Of a stretch of 64,000 bases of DNA, positions 1-7,732 are shown piece by piece. The notes under the pieces were generated by a model. That model searched no databases and was not told where the DNA came from. It saw only the letters and a list, made by a program, of their open reading frames with translations. Within the stretch, counting starts at the first letter, position 1. Each line of letters begins with the position of its first letter. The stretch covers positions 1,302,001 through 1,366,000 of the forward strand of contig OY969558.1 of assembly GCA_963701065.1 (NCBI GenBank). The letters are read 5' to 3'. The position numbers were made by a program, and so were the translations under genes. The DNA is from Aquirickettsiella gammari. GTDB taxonomy: Bacteria > Pseudomonadota > Gammaproteobacteria > Diplorickettsiales > Diplorickettsiaceae.

Positions 1-1029
1 CAGACGAACGAGGTGTTAGCTTTTGGTCGCTATGATCCGGCTGTGGCGGTATTACGTCAGCGTTTATGTGCCACACAAGACTTAAGCGAAACCGCTTGCG
101 TGGCGAGTCCTAACTTTAATTATTTTGATCAACAAGTCGAAGCGGCGGTCGCTTTGTTTCAAGAACGGCACGGCTTAACAGCAGATGGAGTGGTCGGTGC
201 GACCACTCGTCATGCACTGAATGTTTCACCGCAGCAACGCTGTCATCAGATTGAAGTCAATTTAAAACGTTGGTTGCGACTGATTCACTTAGCCAATCCC
301 GCTTATATTTGGATCAATGTGCCGGATCATCGCTTGCGTTTAGTCAAGGATCACCACGCTATTTTGACAGCGCGGGTAATTGTGGGTAAGACATCGCGTC
401 AAACACCTGAAATTAACTCCAAGGTAACACGCATTATATTAAATCCGTTTTGGACGGTACCACCTGGCATCGCGCGTCGGGATGTCATCCCTAAGGCGAT
501 GCAAGATAACGACTATTTAAGTCGCTATCATATCCGAATTTTTAATCGGGCTAATCAGGAATTAGATTCGGATGAAGTCGATTGGTTAGCGGTGAAAAAA
601 AATCCTTCACAGATTATTTTACGTCAAGATCCAGGGCCACATAATGCCTTGGGTCAAATTAAGTTTGAATTTGCTAATCCGCATTTGATTTATCTGCACG
701 ATACACCCGCCAGAGCCTTATTTGAGGCGGAGAAACGCTTATTTAGTTCCGGTTGTGTGCGTTTGGAAGATCCTTTTGATTTTCTAGCCGCCTTAGAGGA
801 ATTAGATCCTTCACTGCAACAAGCGGCGCCTCGTATCGAAGCGGCTTTGGAATCAGGTCGTACCACCGTTATCTCGTTAAAACAGGCCATTCCAATACAT
901 CTAACTTATATTACTGCTTGGGTTGATAAGGCAGGGATAGTCCATTTTTGGGATGATGTTTATGCGCGTGACCCCGTCTTACCCGTCAATCAACAAAAAT
1001 TAGCCAATGATTTGCCGCAAGCTATTTGA
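1..1029 (+). CDS. L,D-transpeptidase, YcbB/LdtD-like, 5' partial
   Basis: Periplasmic enzyme expected to form 3-3 (mDAP-mDAP) cross-links in peptidoglycan or to attach proteins to it. The frame is open to the first base of the window, so the N-terminus is missing; the GTG at 13 is only an internal candidate and has no clear ribosome site. Numbering from that GTG, residues about 5-75 resemble a peptidoglycan-binding helical domain (FQERHGLTADGVVGATTRHAL), and residues about 95-265 are a YkuD catalytic domain. The catalytic signature is clear: YLHDTPARALF followed by SSGCVRLEDP with the nucleophile Cys248. YcbB-type enzymes are usually near 550-600 aa, so perhaps 200 residues lie upstream. The next gene is on the same strand after about 160 bases. 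Confidence 0.9.
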   Translation, partial: QTNEVLAFGRYDPAVAVLRQRLCATQDLSETACVASPNFNYFDQQVEAAVALFQERHGLTADGVVGATTRHALNVSPQQRCHQIEVNLKRWLRLIHLANPAYIWINVPDHRLRLVKDHHAILTARVIVGKTSRQTPEINSKVTRIILNPFWTVPPGIARRDVIPKAMQDNDYLSRYHIRIFNRANQELDSDEVDWLAVKKNPSQIILRQDPGPHNALGQIKFEFANPHLIYLHDTPARALFEAEKRLFSSGCVRLEDPFDFLAALEELDPSLQQAAPRIEAALESGRTTVISLKQAIPIHLTYITAWVDKAGIVHFWDDVYARDPVLPVNQQKLANDLPQAI

Positions 1030-1186
1030 AAAAGCGCGTGCTTGAACAAGCTGAGGCATTAAATTATTCAGCGGATAAATTACTTTTTAGTCTGTAACTG
1101 GATGCTTGAATCTTATGCGAAGATTTTTTAGCTATTTATTAGCTTAAGCGTCTGTCTGAATAACAACAAATAAGGAAGAATAAAAA

Positions 1187-2116
1187 ATGTCTGAAAAGAA
1201 ACAACGCGTAAATCACGACTCCGCTTGGAAAGATATTTTAGAGGCTTATTTTAAAGAGTTCATGGAATTTTTCTATCCAGAAATCGCACAGCAAATTGAT
1301 TGGCGAGCGCCCTATGAAACTTTAGATAATGAACTACAGTCTATTACAACGGATGCCATGATAGGCAAAACCTTTGTTGATAAATTAGTAAAAGTTAAAT
1401 CACTGCAAGGAAGAGAAGAAGTTGTATTAATCCATATTGAAGTCCAGGGACAGAAAGAAGAAGAATTTTCTAAACGATTATTTCAGTATTATTGCAAGCT
1501 TTTTAGCAAATACGATCAATCCATTTTAACCTTAGCGGTCCTGACAGATAGTCACCAAAGCTGGCATCCCAGTAATTATCAAAAGGAAGTTTTTGGCTTT
1601 TCGGTATTAACTTTCAATTTCAAAACGCATAAGTTACTTGATTATCAGGATAAAAAACCAGTATTAGCGCTTTCGAGTAATCCTTTTGCAATAGTAGTTT
1701 TAGTCCACCTGATTTTCTTAGAGACTAAAAAGGACCCTAAAGCTCGATTTCTGATGAAGCTGCGCTTGACTCGACTATTATATGATAAGGGTTGTGGCCG
1801 AGATTATGTAATAAATTTGCTTAAGGTGATAGATTGGGCGCTGGTTATACCCAAGGATTTAGAGTTAGAATATAAAGAGCAGCTCCATGAATTAGAAGAG
1901 GAGAAAAATATGAGTTATGTCACAAGTTTTGAACGACTAAGCCGGGAAGAAGGTCTGCAGCAAGGTCTGCAGCAAGGTCTGCGGCAAGGTTTGCAGCAAG
2001 GTCGTAACAAAGAACGATATGAAATGGCCAAAAACCTTTTAGCGGAAGGCTTGTCTCTAGATTTGGTCAAAAAAGTAACCCGGCTTCCTGACTTGGATTT
2101 AACTGCATTGAAGTAA
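1187..2116 (+). CDS. Rpn-family recombination-promoting nuclease / YhgA-like putative transposase
   Basis: 309-aa protein of the PD-(D/E)XK Rpn/YhgA family. Family members are DNA endonucleases reported to promote RecA-independent recombination; several are mobile or phase-variable. The nuclease core is visible as Asp65 in KTFVDKLVKV and the E-x-Q pair Glu85/Gln87 in LIHIEVQGQ, followed by the usual RLFQYYCKLF helix. The C-terminus carries four GLQQ-type repeats (residues about 256-271) and then an amphipathic helix typical of this family. A good ribosome site (AAGGAAG) lies about 8 bases before the ATG. No inverted repeats or partner transposase genes are seen beside it, so it is a solitary copy. 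The biological role in this genome cannot be read from sequence. Confidence 0.85.
   Translation: MSEKKQRVNHDSAWKDILEAYFKEFMEFFYPEIAQQIDWRAPYETLDNELQSITTDAMIGKTFVDKLVKVKSLQGREEVVLIHIEVQGQKEEEFSKRLFQYYCKLFSKYDQSILTLAVLTDSHQSWHPSNYQKEVFGFSVLTFNFKTHKLLDYQDKKPVLALSSNPFAIVVLVHLIFLETKKDPKARFLMKLRLTRLLYDKGCGRDYVINLLKVIDWALVIPKDLELEYKEQLHELEEEKNMSYVTSFERLSREEGLQQGLQQGLRQGLQQGRNKERYEMAKNLLAEGLSLDLVKKVTRLPDLDLTALK
1952..1999 (+). repeat. Four tandem 12-bp units inside the Rpn-family gene
   Basis: Four head-to-tail copies of GGTCTGCAGCAA (two exact, two with one change) encode Gly-Leu-Gln/Arg-Gln. The unit length is a multiple of three, so gain or loss of units keeps the frame and would only alter the linker before the last helix. 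Confidence 0.9.
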
Positions 2117-2436
2117 GTCTTAGCCCATAAGCTTAGCCGCTTATTAGCCAGTTTTTATCAAATCATAGTCATCAGAGGCAGCCTGGTGTGTGTGATAGTC
2201 ATCGCGTTAGGGCTTGGATTTTATCGGTAAAATCATTTCGTTGCCTACCTACAAAAATTTTTACTCAAACTTATTTTTCAATTCCTGAAATGCTGGGCTA
2301 TTTCCTCTTGCACTATCTATTTTTATTTTTGTCTCTACAGAGCAGCTGCTCAATTTTGCTAAGTCTTGTTAAGAATTTTCTAAGCTTTACTTGCTAACAT
2401 AATACCTAACTTTCCAAGCAAAAGGTATTTACTTTT
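2117..2436. other. Intergenic, no gene recognised
   Basis: About 320 bases, AT-rich. A 69-codon open frame at 2188-2397 has no ribosome site and a composition (Leu, Phe, Ser rich) typical of chance frames. Just before the next gene, AATACCT at 2401 can pair with AGGTATT at about 2423, which would cover the ribosome site of the following gene; this is only seven base pairs and may mean nothing. Confidence 0.5.
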
Positions 2437-3618
2437 ATGTACAAATCTTCTGGTAGTAAGCGTTTAAGCTTAAGACTAGCATGGACGGATGAAAATTTTA
2501 AATCTAATCTTGATTCCTTAACTTTACTTTGGAAAACCGCATATTTGGAAGATGAAGTCCATGAAGAGATAATTAGAGATATTTTGAGCTATATAGGGCG
2601 GCTTTATGATTCTGGCCGGGGTAAAGAGGGTAGAAATATATATAAGGTAATTAGCGATTTAGAGGCAATTAGTTTTGACGAAAAGGCTATTTTTCAGCTT
2701 ACACATCTTCAGCTAGTAGCGCAGTTTAAGGTGATTAGTCGTCAAATAACTGTTAGTGAAGATATTGATTCTCTAAAGGCGATCAAAAAAGAAATATCTG
2801 ATTATACGAGCAGATATGATAGTTTATTGCGTTCGCTACAAAGCTTAGCCCATAACCAAACAGTTTATAATAACATGCTGGCTGCTAAAGATAAAAATCT
2901 TACTGGATTGAATGCTTATCTTGAAACTAAAAAAAATGAGCTGGCGGCACTGCGGGAGGCAGCCGCTGAACCTAGCGTAAGAAAGAAGCGAAAACGCGCC
3001 GCTGATTTACAAAGTGCTTATTCCTCCCCAACTCAGGCTCAGCCGGCTCTGTTTTCTGCAACGGGTTCGAGTGGGTATTCTCAAATGGCGAAAAAAGTAC
3101 TGAAGAGTAATCTAATAAAGAGTATGTGGGAGAAGAGTCAAAAAGTAGACGTTAGTTGTGACGGTCGCCGCGATATCAATTTTCCTTGTTTGTATGAAAC
3201 TAGGGTAGATTTACAAAAGCTAGAAGGAAGTAGTTTGACTGGCGGTGATTACTCGGTATTGGATGGAGTTAATTCTAATTTAGAAGAAGTAACGCTAACG
3301 CCTTATCCAGAGAAACAATTAAACCATTTAAAAGGAGCGCCAGATAGCTTATGGCTAGATAATGAAGGTTCTCCCCGATGTGAAGATGCGGTAGGACTTT
3401 TGGTCGAGAGTTGTTTTACTCGTGGTTATAATCTAGATAACGATTCTAGTCGGATGATAGCCGAATCTTATCTCTCGCAAGCAGCTTTAGATTTAAGCAT
3501 GAGGGGATGTGGATTTTTTTCCCAAGGAGAACAACATCACGGCTCTCCTCGCATCAACCAAAAACCAGAAAATCAGGAAGAATTTAATCTGCAACCAGGC
3601 TGTTCACACTGGCGCTAA
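2437..3618 (+). CDS. Unrecognised protein with coiled coil and nuclear-localisation-like patch
   Basis: 393-aa protein that I do not recognise. The first 165 residues are helical and charged with a likely coiled coil (roughly 105-175). A strongly basic stretch RKKRKR at residues 182-187 follows, then a Ser/Thr/Gln/Pro-rich linker (SSPTQAQPALFSATGSSG) and a second, more acidic half without clear domain signatures. No signal peptide or membrane segment. The basic patch plus flexible linker is unusual for a bacterial cytosolic protein and would fit a protein acting in a eukaryotic nucleus, but this is inference. It ends QPGCSHWR. Neighbours (Rpn gene, Mth938 protein) give no functional hint. Ribosome site AAAGG is 11-12 bases from the ATG. 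Confidence 0.7.
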   Translation: MYKSSGSKRLSLRLAWTDENFKSNLDSLTLLWKTAYLEDEVHEEIIRDILSYIGRLYDSGRGKEGRNIYKVISDLEAISFDEKAIFQLTHLQLVAQFKVISRQITVSEDIDSLKAIKKEISDYTSRYDSLLRSLQSLAHNQTVYNNMLAAKDKNLTGLNAYLETKKNELAALREAAAEPSVRKKRKRAADLQSAYSSPTQAQPALFSATGSSGYSQMAKKVLKSNLIKSMWEKSQKVDVSCDGRRDINFPCLYETRVDLQKLEGSSLTGGDYSVLDGVNSNLEEVTLTPYPEKQLNHLKGAPDSLWLDNEGSPRCEDAVGLLVESCFTRGYNLDNDSSRMIAESYLSQAALDLSMRGCGFFSQGEQHHGSPRINQKPENQEEFNLQPGCSHWR

Positions 3619-3720
3619 TCTAAAGCGATAAAGTATGTAAGCGCGGTAAGATTTCCCATGGCCAATCTGTTGCATGGGAGATTGCTTTGTGGATCATTGC
3701 AGTTAAATCCCCGTGCGATT

Positions 3721-4095
3721 CTATCCGGCAATCAACAAGGCCGCCGCTACTTGGCGCCCTTCGGACATCAACACGGTATAGGTACGGCAAGCGGCGCCGT
3801 TATTCATCACTTCGATGCCAATCTTTTTGCGATAAAATACGTCCAATAAAGCCGGATGCGGAAAAACAAGTTGTTCTCCAGTACCCAGTAAAACAATACT
3901 CGGGTGTAAGGCTAACAAATCGAGAAAATGATTAGGATGTAGTTCAGCCAGCGATCGCGGTGGCCACGGATCAATGAGCTTATCCGGCGTCACAATCAGG
4001 CTATGTGATATTTTTTGCTGGTTGACTTGAATCGAGCCTTTATCATAGCCGCGAATTTGATAATGGCCTTCGCCGGTATCTTGGTTTAATTGCAT
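3721..4095 (-). CDS. Mth938-like domain protein (DUF498 / NDUFAF3 family)
   Basis: Single-domain protein of about 124 aa. The family is widespread; the mitochondrial member NDUFAF3 helps assemble respiratory complex I, while the bacterial role is not settled. Family features visible: YQIRGYDKGSIQVNQQ, the central VTPDKLIDPWPPRS, the LLGTGEQLVFP strand-turn, and the C-terminal GIEVMNNGAACRTYTVLMSEGRQVAAALL. The ATG at 4095 is directly preceded by an in-frame GTG (4098); neither has a strong ribosome site, and I chose the ATG. It is transcribed divergently from recJ with about 165 bases between them. Confidence 0.88.
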   Translation of the reverse strand: MQLNQDTGEGHYQIRGYDKGSIQVNQQKISHSLIVTPDKLIDPWPPRSLAELHPNHFLDLLALHPSIVLLGTGEQLVFPHPALLDVFYRKKIGIEVMNNGAACRTYTVLMSEGRQVAAALLIAG

Positions 4096-4261
4096 CACAG
4101 ATTATCAAGGTGAAAATAGTTATTTTAAATTATACACCGACGGAAAATATACTTATACTCAAGTGTCACTCTGGATAGGTTCAAGCGGCTGTATTAAGAC
4201 AGCTGAAAATCAAAACCGTTTATTGGGGTTGTTCTCCCTGAGAGAGAGCTAATATTTTTTC

Positions 4262-5995
4262 ATGAACCCAACTATTTTACGTCGAAAATTCAATTTACAG
4301 CCCGATTTAAGCCATTTGCATCCTGTTTTACAAAGGGTTTATGCCGCGCGAGGTATTCATTCGGCTGAAGACTTGGATTATCGCTTGTCACGTTTACTGC
4401 ATTATCAATCCTTAAAAGGCATTAGCGAGGCAGCACAGTGTTTGGGAAGTGCTGTGATATCGCAGCAGAAGATCTTAATCGTGGGCGATTTTGATAGTGA
4501 TGGGGCAACTAGCTCTGCTTTGGCGGTGAGTGCATTACGCAGTTTTGGCGCGCAACAGCTTGATTATTTAATACCGAATCGTTTTGAGTATGGTTATGGT
4601 TTAACGCCCGAGATAGTAGCGTTGGCTTTAAAAACCAAAAAACCCGATTTGATCGTGACAGTCGATAACGGCATCTCTAGTCATGAAGGGGTGTTAGCGG
4701 CGAAGGCCGCCGGGATGAAGGTCATTATTACCGATCATCATCTACCGGGTATCCGCTTGCCCGCGGCGGATGCGATAGTTAATCCACAACAAAAAGACGA
4801 TCACTTTCCCAGTAAACACTGTGCCGGAGTGGGGGTTATTTTTTATTTGATGTTGGCGCTTAGACAGTATTTACGCGAACAGCATTGGTTTGAGCAAAGC
4901 ATGACAGCTGTGCCGAGCATGCGTCAATTTCTCGATTTAGTCGCATTAGGAACGGTGGCTGATTTAGTTACGTTGGATCATAACAACCGTTTATTAGTCA
5001 GCCAAGGGTTACAATGGATTAAATCAGGTAAAGCCAGGCCCGGCATTTATGCTTTGTTAAAATTGGCGAAACGTGACGTGGATCATCTCATTGCCAGTGA
5101 TCTCTCATTTAATGTAGCACCCCGTTTAAACGCTGCCGGTCGTTTGGCGGATATGTCATTAGGCGTTGCCTGTCTTTTGGAAAACGATTTGAATCGTGCC
5201 CATGAAATGGCGTTGCAACTGAGTCAGTTAAATGAACAACGCCGCTCGATTGAAGAGACCATGAAACGAGAAGCGTTTCTTATCTTAGAAAAATTGATCG
5301 AAAAACAACGCTTAGAAAAAGGCATTTGTTTATTCGATGCACGTTGGCATCAAGGGGTGATTGGTTTGCTGGCATCACGACTGACAGAACGATTACATAG
5401 ACCGGCGATTATTTTTGCTTTGAGTCATCAAGAAGACGAATTAAAAGGTTCTGCGCGCTCTATTACCGGTTTGCATATTCGTGATCTCTTAGAGACAATA
5501 GCAACGCGTCATCCCCATTTAATCATTAAATTTGGCGGCCACGCCATGGCCGCCGGATTAAGTTTGAAAAAAGCGTGTTTTGCCGATTTTTCGCTCGCTT
5601 TCCAACAAGCATGTGATAAGCAGTTGGATCAAGCGATGCTGCAAGGCAAATGTTATACCGATGGTGAGTTAAAGCCCGAAGACATGGGCTTAGAGCTCGC
5701 GGAAATACTGCGCTATGCAGCGGGTCCTTGGGGGCAGGGTTTTCCAGAACCGCTTTTTGAAGGTCGTTTTCGCCTACTGGCACAACGCTTAGTCGGTGAT
5801 AAACACCTCAAGATGACCTTGGGTTTGCAGGGCTCTAGTCAACAAGTGGAAGCGATTGCCTTTAATGTGAGTTTAAGCCAATGGCCGAATCATCGCGCCG
5901 AACAAATAAATGCGCGGTATCGTTTAGACATTAATTATTATCAAGGACGTAAAACCTTACAGTTAATCGTCGAAGCACTCGATCCTTTATTATAG
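4262..5995 (+). CDS. recJ: Single-stranded-DNA-specific exonuclease RecJ
   Basis: 5'-3' exonuclease on single-stranded DNA used in RecF-pathway recombination, mismatch repair and base excision repair. 577 aa, the same length as the E. coli enzyme. DHH phosphoesterase motifs are intact: DFDSDG starting at Asp76, VTVDNGISSHEG, and DHH at residues 158-160. The C-terminal DHHA1 domain has the glycine-rich KFGGHAMAAGLSL, followed by the OB-like domain up to the end. The start is ATG; the upstream leader contains GAGAGAG but it is rather far from the start. The gene is followed after about 60 bases by a terminator that serves the convergent gene. Confidence 0.97.
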   Translation: MNPTILRRKFNLQPDLSHLHPVLQRVYAARGIHSAEDLDYRLSRLLHYQSLKGISEAAQCLGSAVISQQKILIVGDFDSDGATSSALAVSALRSFGAQQLDYLIPNRFEYGYGLTPEIVALALKTKKPDLIVTVDNGISSHEGVLAAKAAGMKVIITDHHLPGIRLPAADAIVNPQQKDDHFPSKHCAGVGVIFYLMLALRQYLREQHWFEQSMTAVPSMRQFLDLVALGTVADLVTLDHNNRLLVSQGLQWIKSGKARPGIYALLKLAKRDVDHLIASDLSFNVAPRLNAAGRLADMSLGVACLLENDLNRAHEMALQLSQLNEQRRSIEETMKREAFLILEKLIEKQRLEKGICLFDARWHQGVIGLLASRLTERLHRPAIIFALSHQEDELKGSARSITGLHIRDLLETIATRHPHLIIKFGGHAMAAGLSLKKACFADFSLAFQQACDKQLDQAMLQGKCYTDGELKPEDMGLELAEILRYAAGPWGQGFPEPLFEGRFRLLAQRLVGDKHLKMTLGLQGSSQQVEAIAFNVSLSQWPNHRAEQINARYRLDINYYQGRKTLQLIVEALDPLL

Positions 5996-6054
5996 CAAAA
6001 ATTTTATCGCGAAACTCCTGACTGATAAAATACTTCAACGGTGTAAAAAAAGAA

Positions 6055-6081
6055 AAAGGCCGAGTTTTGAAGTCGGCCTTT
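6055..6081 (-). terminator. Rho-independent terminator for the small periplasmic protein gene
   Basis: Perfect 9-bp stem AAAGGCCGA / TCGGCCTTT (6055-6063 with 6073-6081). On the minus strand the stem is followed by a T-rich tract (revcomp of 6041-6054), as expected for termination of the gene at 6126-6401; it may also stop recJ transcripts. Confidence 0.85.
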
Positions 6082-6125
6082 AAGATGCTTAACGGAAATT
6101 AAGCTAAAGAAGTGGATGCAAACAG

Positions 6126-6401
6126 TTATTTTTTAGCTGCATCGCTTGAATTAATGGCATTGAGTTCGTCGAGCTGCGCATTTTCTTTAGCTTGCTTAGC
6201 ATCTAGGTTATTTTCCATGAGGCATTTTTTGTGTCCTTTTTTATGAACAGCTTCCTTTTTCATCGGTTTTACAGCGTCTTGCTTAATAGCTGTGTTAGCT
6301 GGAGTTAGGTTCGCAGCCGCCGTCGCAGATTCCGCTGCGAAAGCAGGCAGGGTTAAAATCGCACTGCTTAAACCGATTGCGAGAGCTTGTTTCAATTTCA
6401 T
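6126..6401 (-). CDS. Small exported hypothetical protein
   Basis: 91-aa protein with a clear signal peptide: MKLKQ, a hydrophobic core, and a likely cleavage after AFA at residue 22. The mature part is Ala/Lys-rich, with a basic stretch PMKKEAVHKKGHKKC and a single cysteine, then an acidic helix. No enzymatic motif. A ribosome site GGAG lies about 10 bases before the ATG, and its own terminator follows. Small Lys/Ala-rich exported proteins of this sort are frequent in Legionellales, but I do not recognise this one as a named family. Confidence 0.75.
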   Translation of the reverse strand: MKLKQALAIGLSSAILTLPAFAAESATAAANLTPANTAIKQDAVKPMKKEAVHKKGHKKCLMENNLDAKQAKENAQLDELNAINSSDAAKK

Positions 6402-6512
6402 GATGAGGACTCCAAATTGTTATTATTATAAAACAGGCTTTGTGTAACAAAGCATGTGGGGCTATCATACCAGTAAAAAATCGGCAGGGAAGCCCTTTAT
6501 TAGAAATAAATC

Positions 6513-7505
6513 ATGCTAAAACAGCCGAAACAGTCAATAATTCCGTTTATGATAGCCCCGATGATGGGTTGGACTACCCCTTATTACCGTTATTTTTTCC
6601 GGCTTATTTGTAAAAAAGCACAGCTTTACACCGAAATGATCAGCACCGGGGCTATTTTAAATTCTCCCCATCGTGAACGTTTATTGACGGTTCATAGCGG
6701 TGAAAAAGCTTTAGCGATCCAGCTAGGTGGTGGTGTTGCCAGTGATTTAGCCAAAGCCGCTAAAATAGTCGAACCGTACGGTTATTCCGAGATTAATCTG
6801 AATGTAGGTTGTCCGAGTGATAGGGTGCAATCAGGTTGCTTTGGTGCGGTATTGCTAAAACATCCGGCACGGGTTGCCGAATGTATTGCTGCGATGTCGG
6901 TGGCGGTCAAATTACCGATTACTGTTAAAACCCGAATTGGCGTCGATGAGTATGAAAGCTATGATTACTTAGCCGATTTTATTGAACAAGTGAGCTTGGC
7001 TGGCTGCAAGACCTTTATCATTCATGCCAGAAAGGCTTGGTTACAAGGATTGAGCCCAAAAGAAAATCGTCAAATTCCTCCACTTAACTATGCCTGGGTT
7101 TATCAAATCAAACGCGATTTTCCCCAACTCAATATTGTTTTAAACGGTGGGATTGATCATTTAACGCAAGCTAACGAGCATTTGCAGTTTGTCGATGCGG
7201 TCATGATAGGGCGTGCTGCTTGGTATAACCCTTACTTATTTGCTGAACTCGATAACTTGTTGAACAAATCGCTTGAGCCTATTCCGAGTCGTCGATCAAT
7301 TGTCTTGGCTTATTTGCCTTATCTCGAAGCGGCTTTAATGTCCGGCGAAAATCTGAGTCATGTGATCCAGCCTTTATTGGGTTTATTTCATGGGGTATCA
7401 GGCGGTAGACGTTGGCGACAAGGATTAACTGAAATACGCACTGACCTTGTCAACCCGAGTGTCGTAATAAAAAACTTATTACAAGAAATAGTTCCTGTTT
7501 CTTAA
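6513..7505 (+). CDS. dusA: tRNA-dihydrouridine(20/20a) synthase DusA
   Basis: FMN-dependent reductase that makes dihydrouridine at positions 20/20a in the tRNA D-loop. 330 aa, close to the usual 330-345. Signatures: IAPMMGWTTPYYR at the N-terminus, TEMISTGAIL, and the catalytic segment NVGCPSDRVQSGCFGA with the active-site Cys, then KTRIG and IIHARKAWLQGLSPKENR, which is the DusA form. The last four bases (stop included) overlap the end of the convergent feoC. Confidence 0.96.
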   Translation: MLKQPKQSIIPFMIAPMMGWTTPYYRYFFRLICKKAQLYTEMISTGAILNSPHRERLLTVHSGEKALAIQLGGGVASDLAKAAKIVEPYGYSEINLNVGCPSDRVQSGCFGAVLLKHPARVAECIAAMSVAVKLPITVKTRIGVDEYESYDYLADFIEQVSLAGCKTFIIHARKAWLQGLSPKENRQIPPLNYAWVYQIKRDFPQLNIVLNGGIDHLTQANEHLQFVDAVMIGRAAWYNPYLFAELDNLLNKSLEPIPSRRSIVLAYLPYLEAALMSGENLSHVIQPLLGLFHGVSGGRRWRQGLTEIRTDLVNPSVVIKNLLQEIVPVS

Positions 7506-7732
7506 GCTTGCTCTAGCCATTGATAGAAGACGAAAGACTCCGCTGTACAGCTAAAACAGCGCGTTGCGCAGTGGGGTGTTTTAATGCATTTTTTCACATA
7601 ACCTTTTTGTATTAATAATTCTAAAATAGCTACTATTTCTTCTTGCTTAGCGGTAAAGTTTTGCAAAATAAGCGATAAACTAACCCGTTTTTTTTCCGCC
7701 ATAAATTTTTTTAGATCTAATACACTAATCAT
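7502..7732 (-). CDS. feoC: FeoC-like iron transport regulator
   Basis: 76-aa winged-helix protein, the third gene of the ferrous iron operon. The N-terminal half (VLDLKKFMAEKKRVSLSLI) matches the FeoC wing-helix fold, and four cysteines sit in CIKTPHCATRCFSC, consistent with the Cys-rich loop that can hold an Fe-S cluster in FeoC proteins. It overlaps the feoB stop region by 8 bases, which suggests translational coupling. Confidence 0.85.
   Translation of the reverse strand: MISVLDLKKFMAEKKRVSLSLILQNFTAKQEEIVAILELLIQKGYVKKCIKTPHCATRCFSCTAESFVFYQWLEQA

Noticed and set aside
2188..2397. 69-codon open frame between the Rpn gene and the 393-aa protein
   Set aside because: No ribosome site, chance-like composition and no recognisable motif.
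3658..3935. Two short plus-strand frames opposite the Mth938 protein
   Set aside because: They lie on the antisense strand of a recognised gene.
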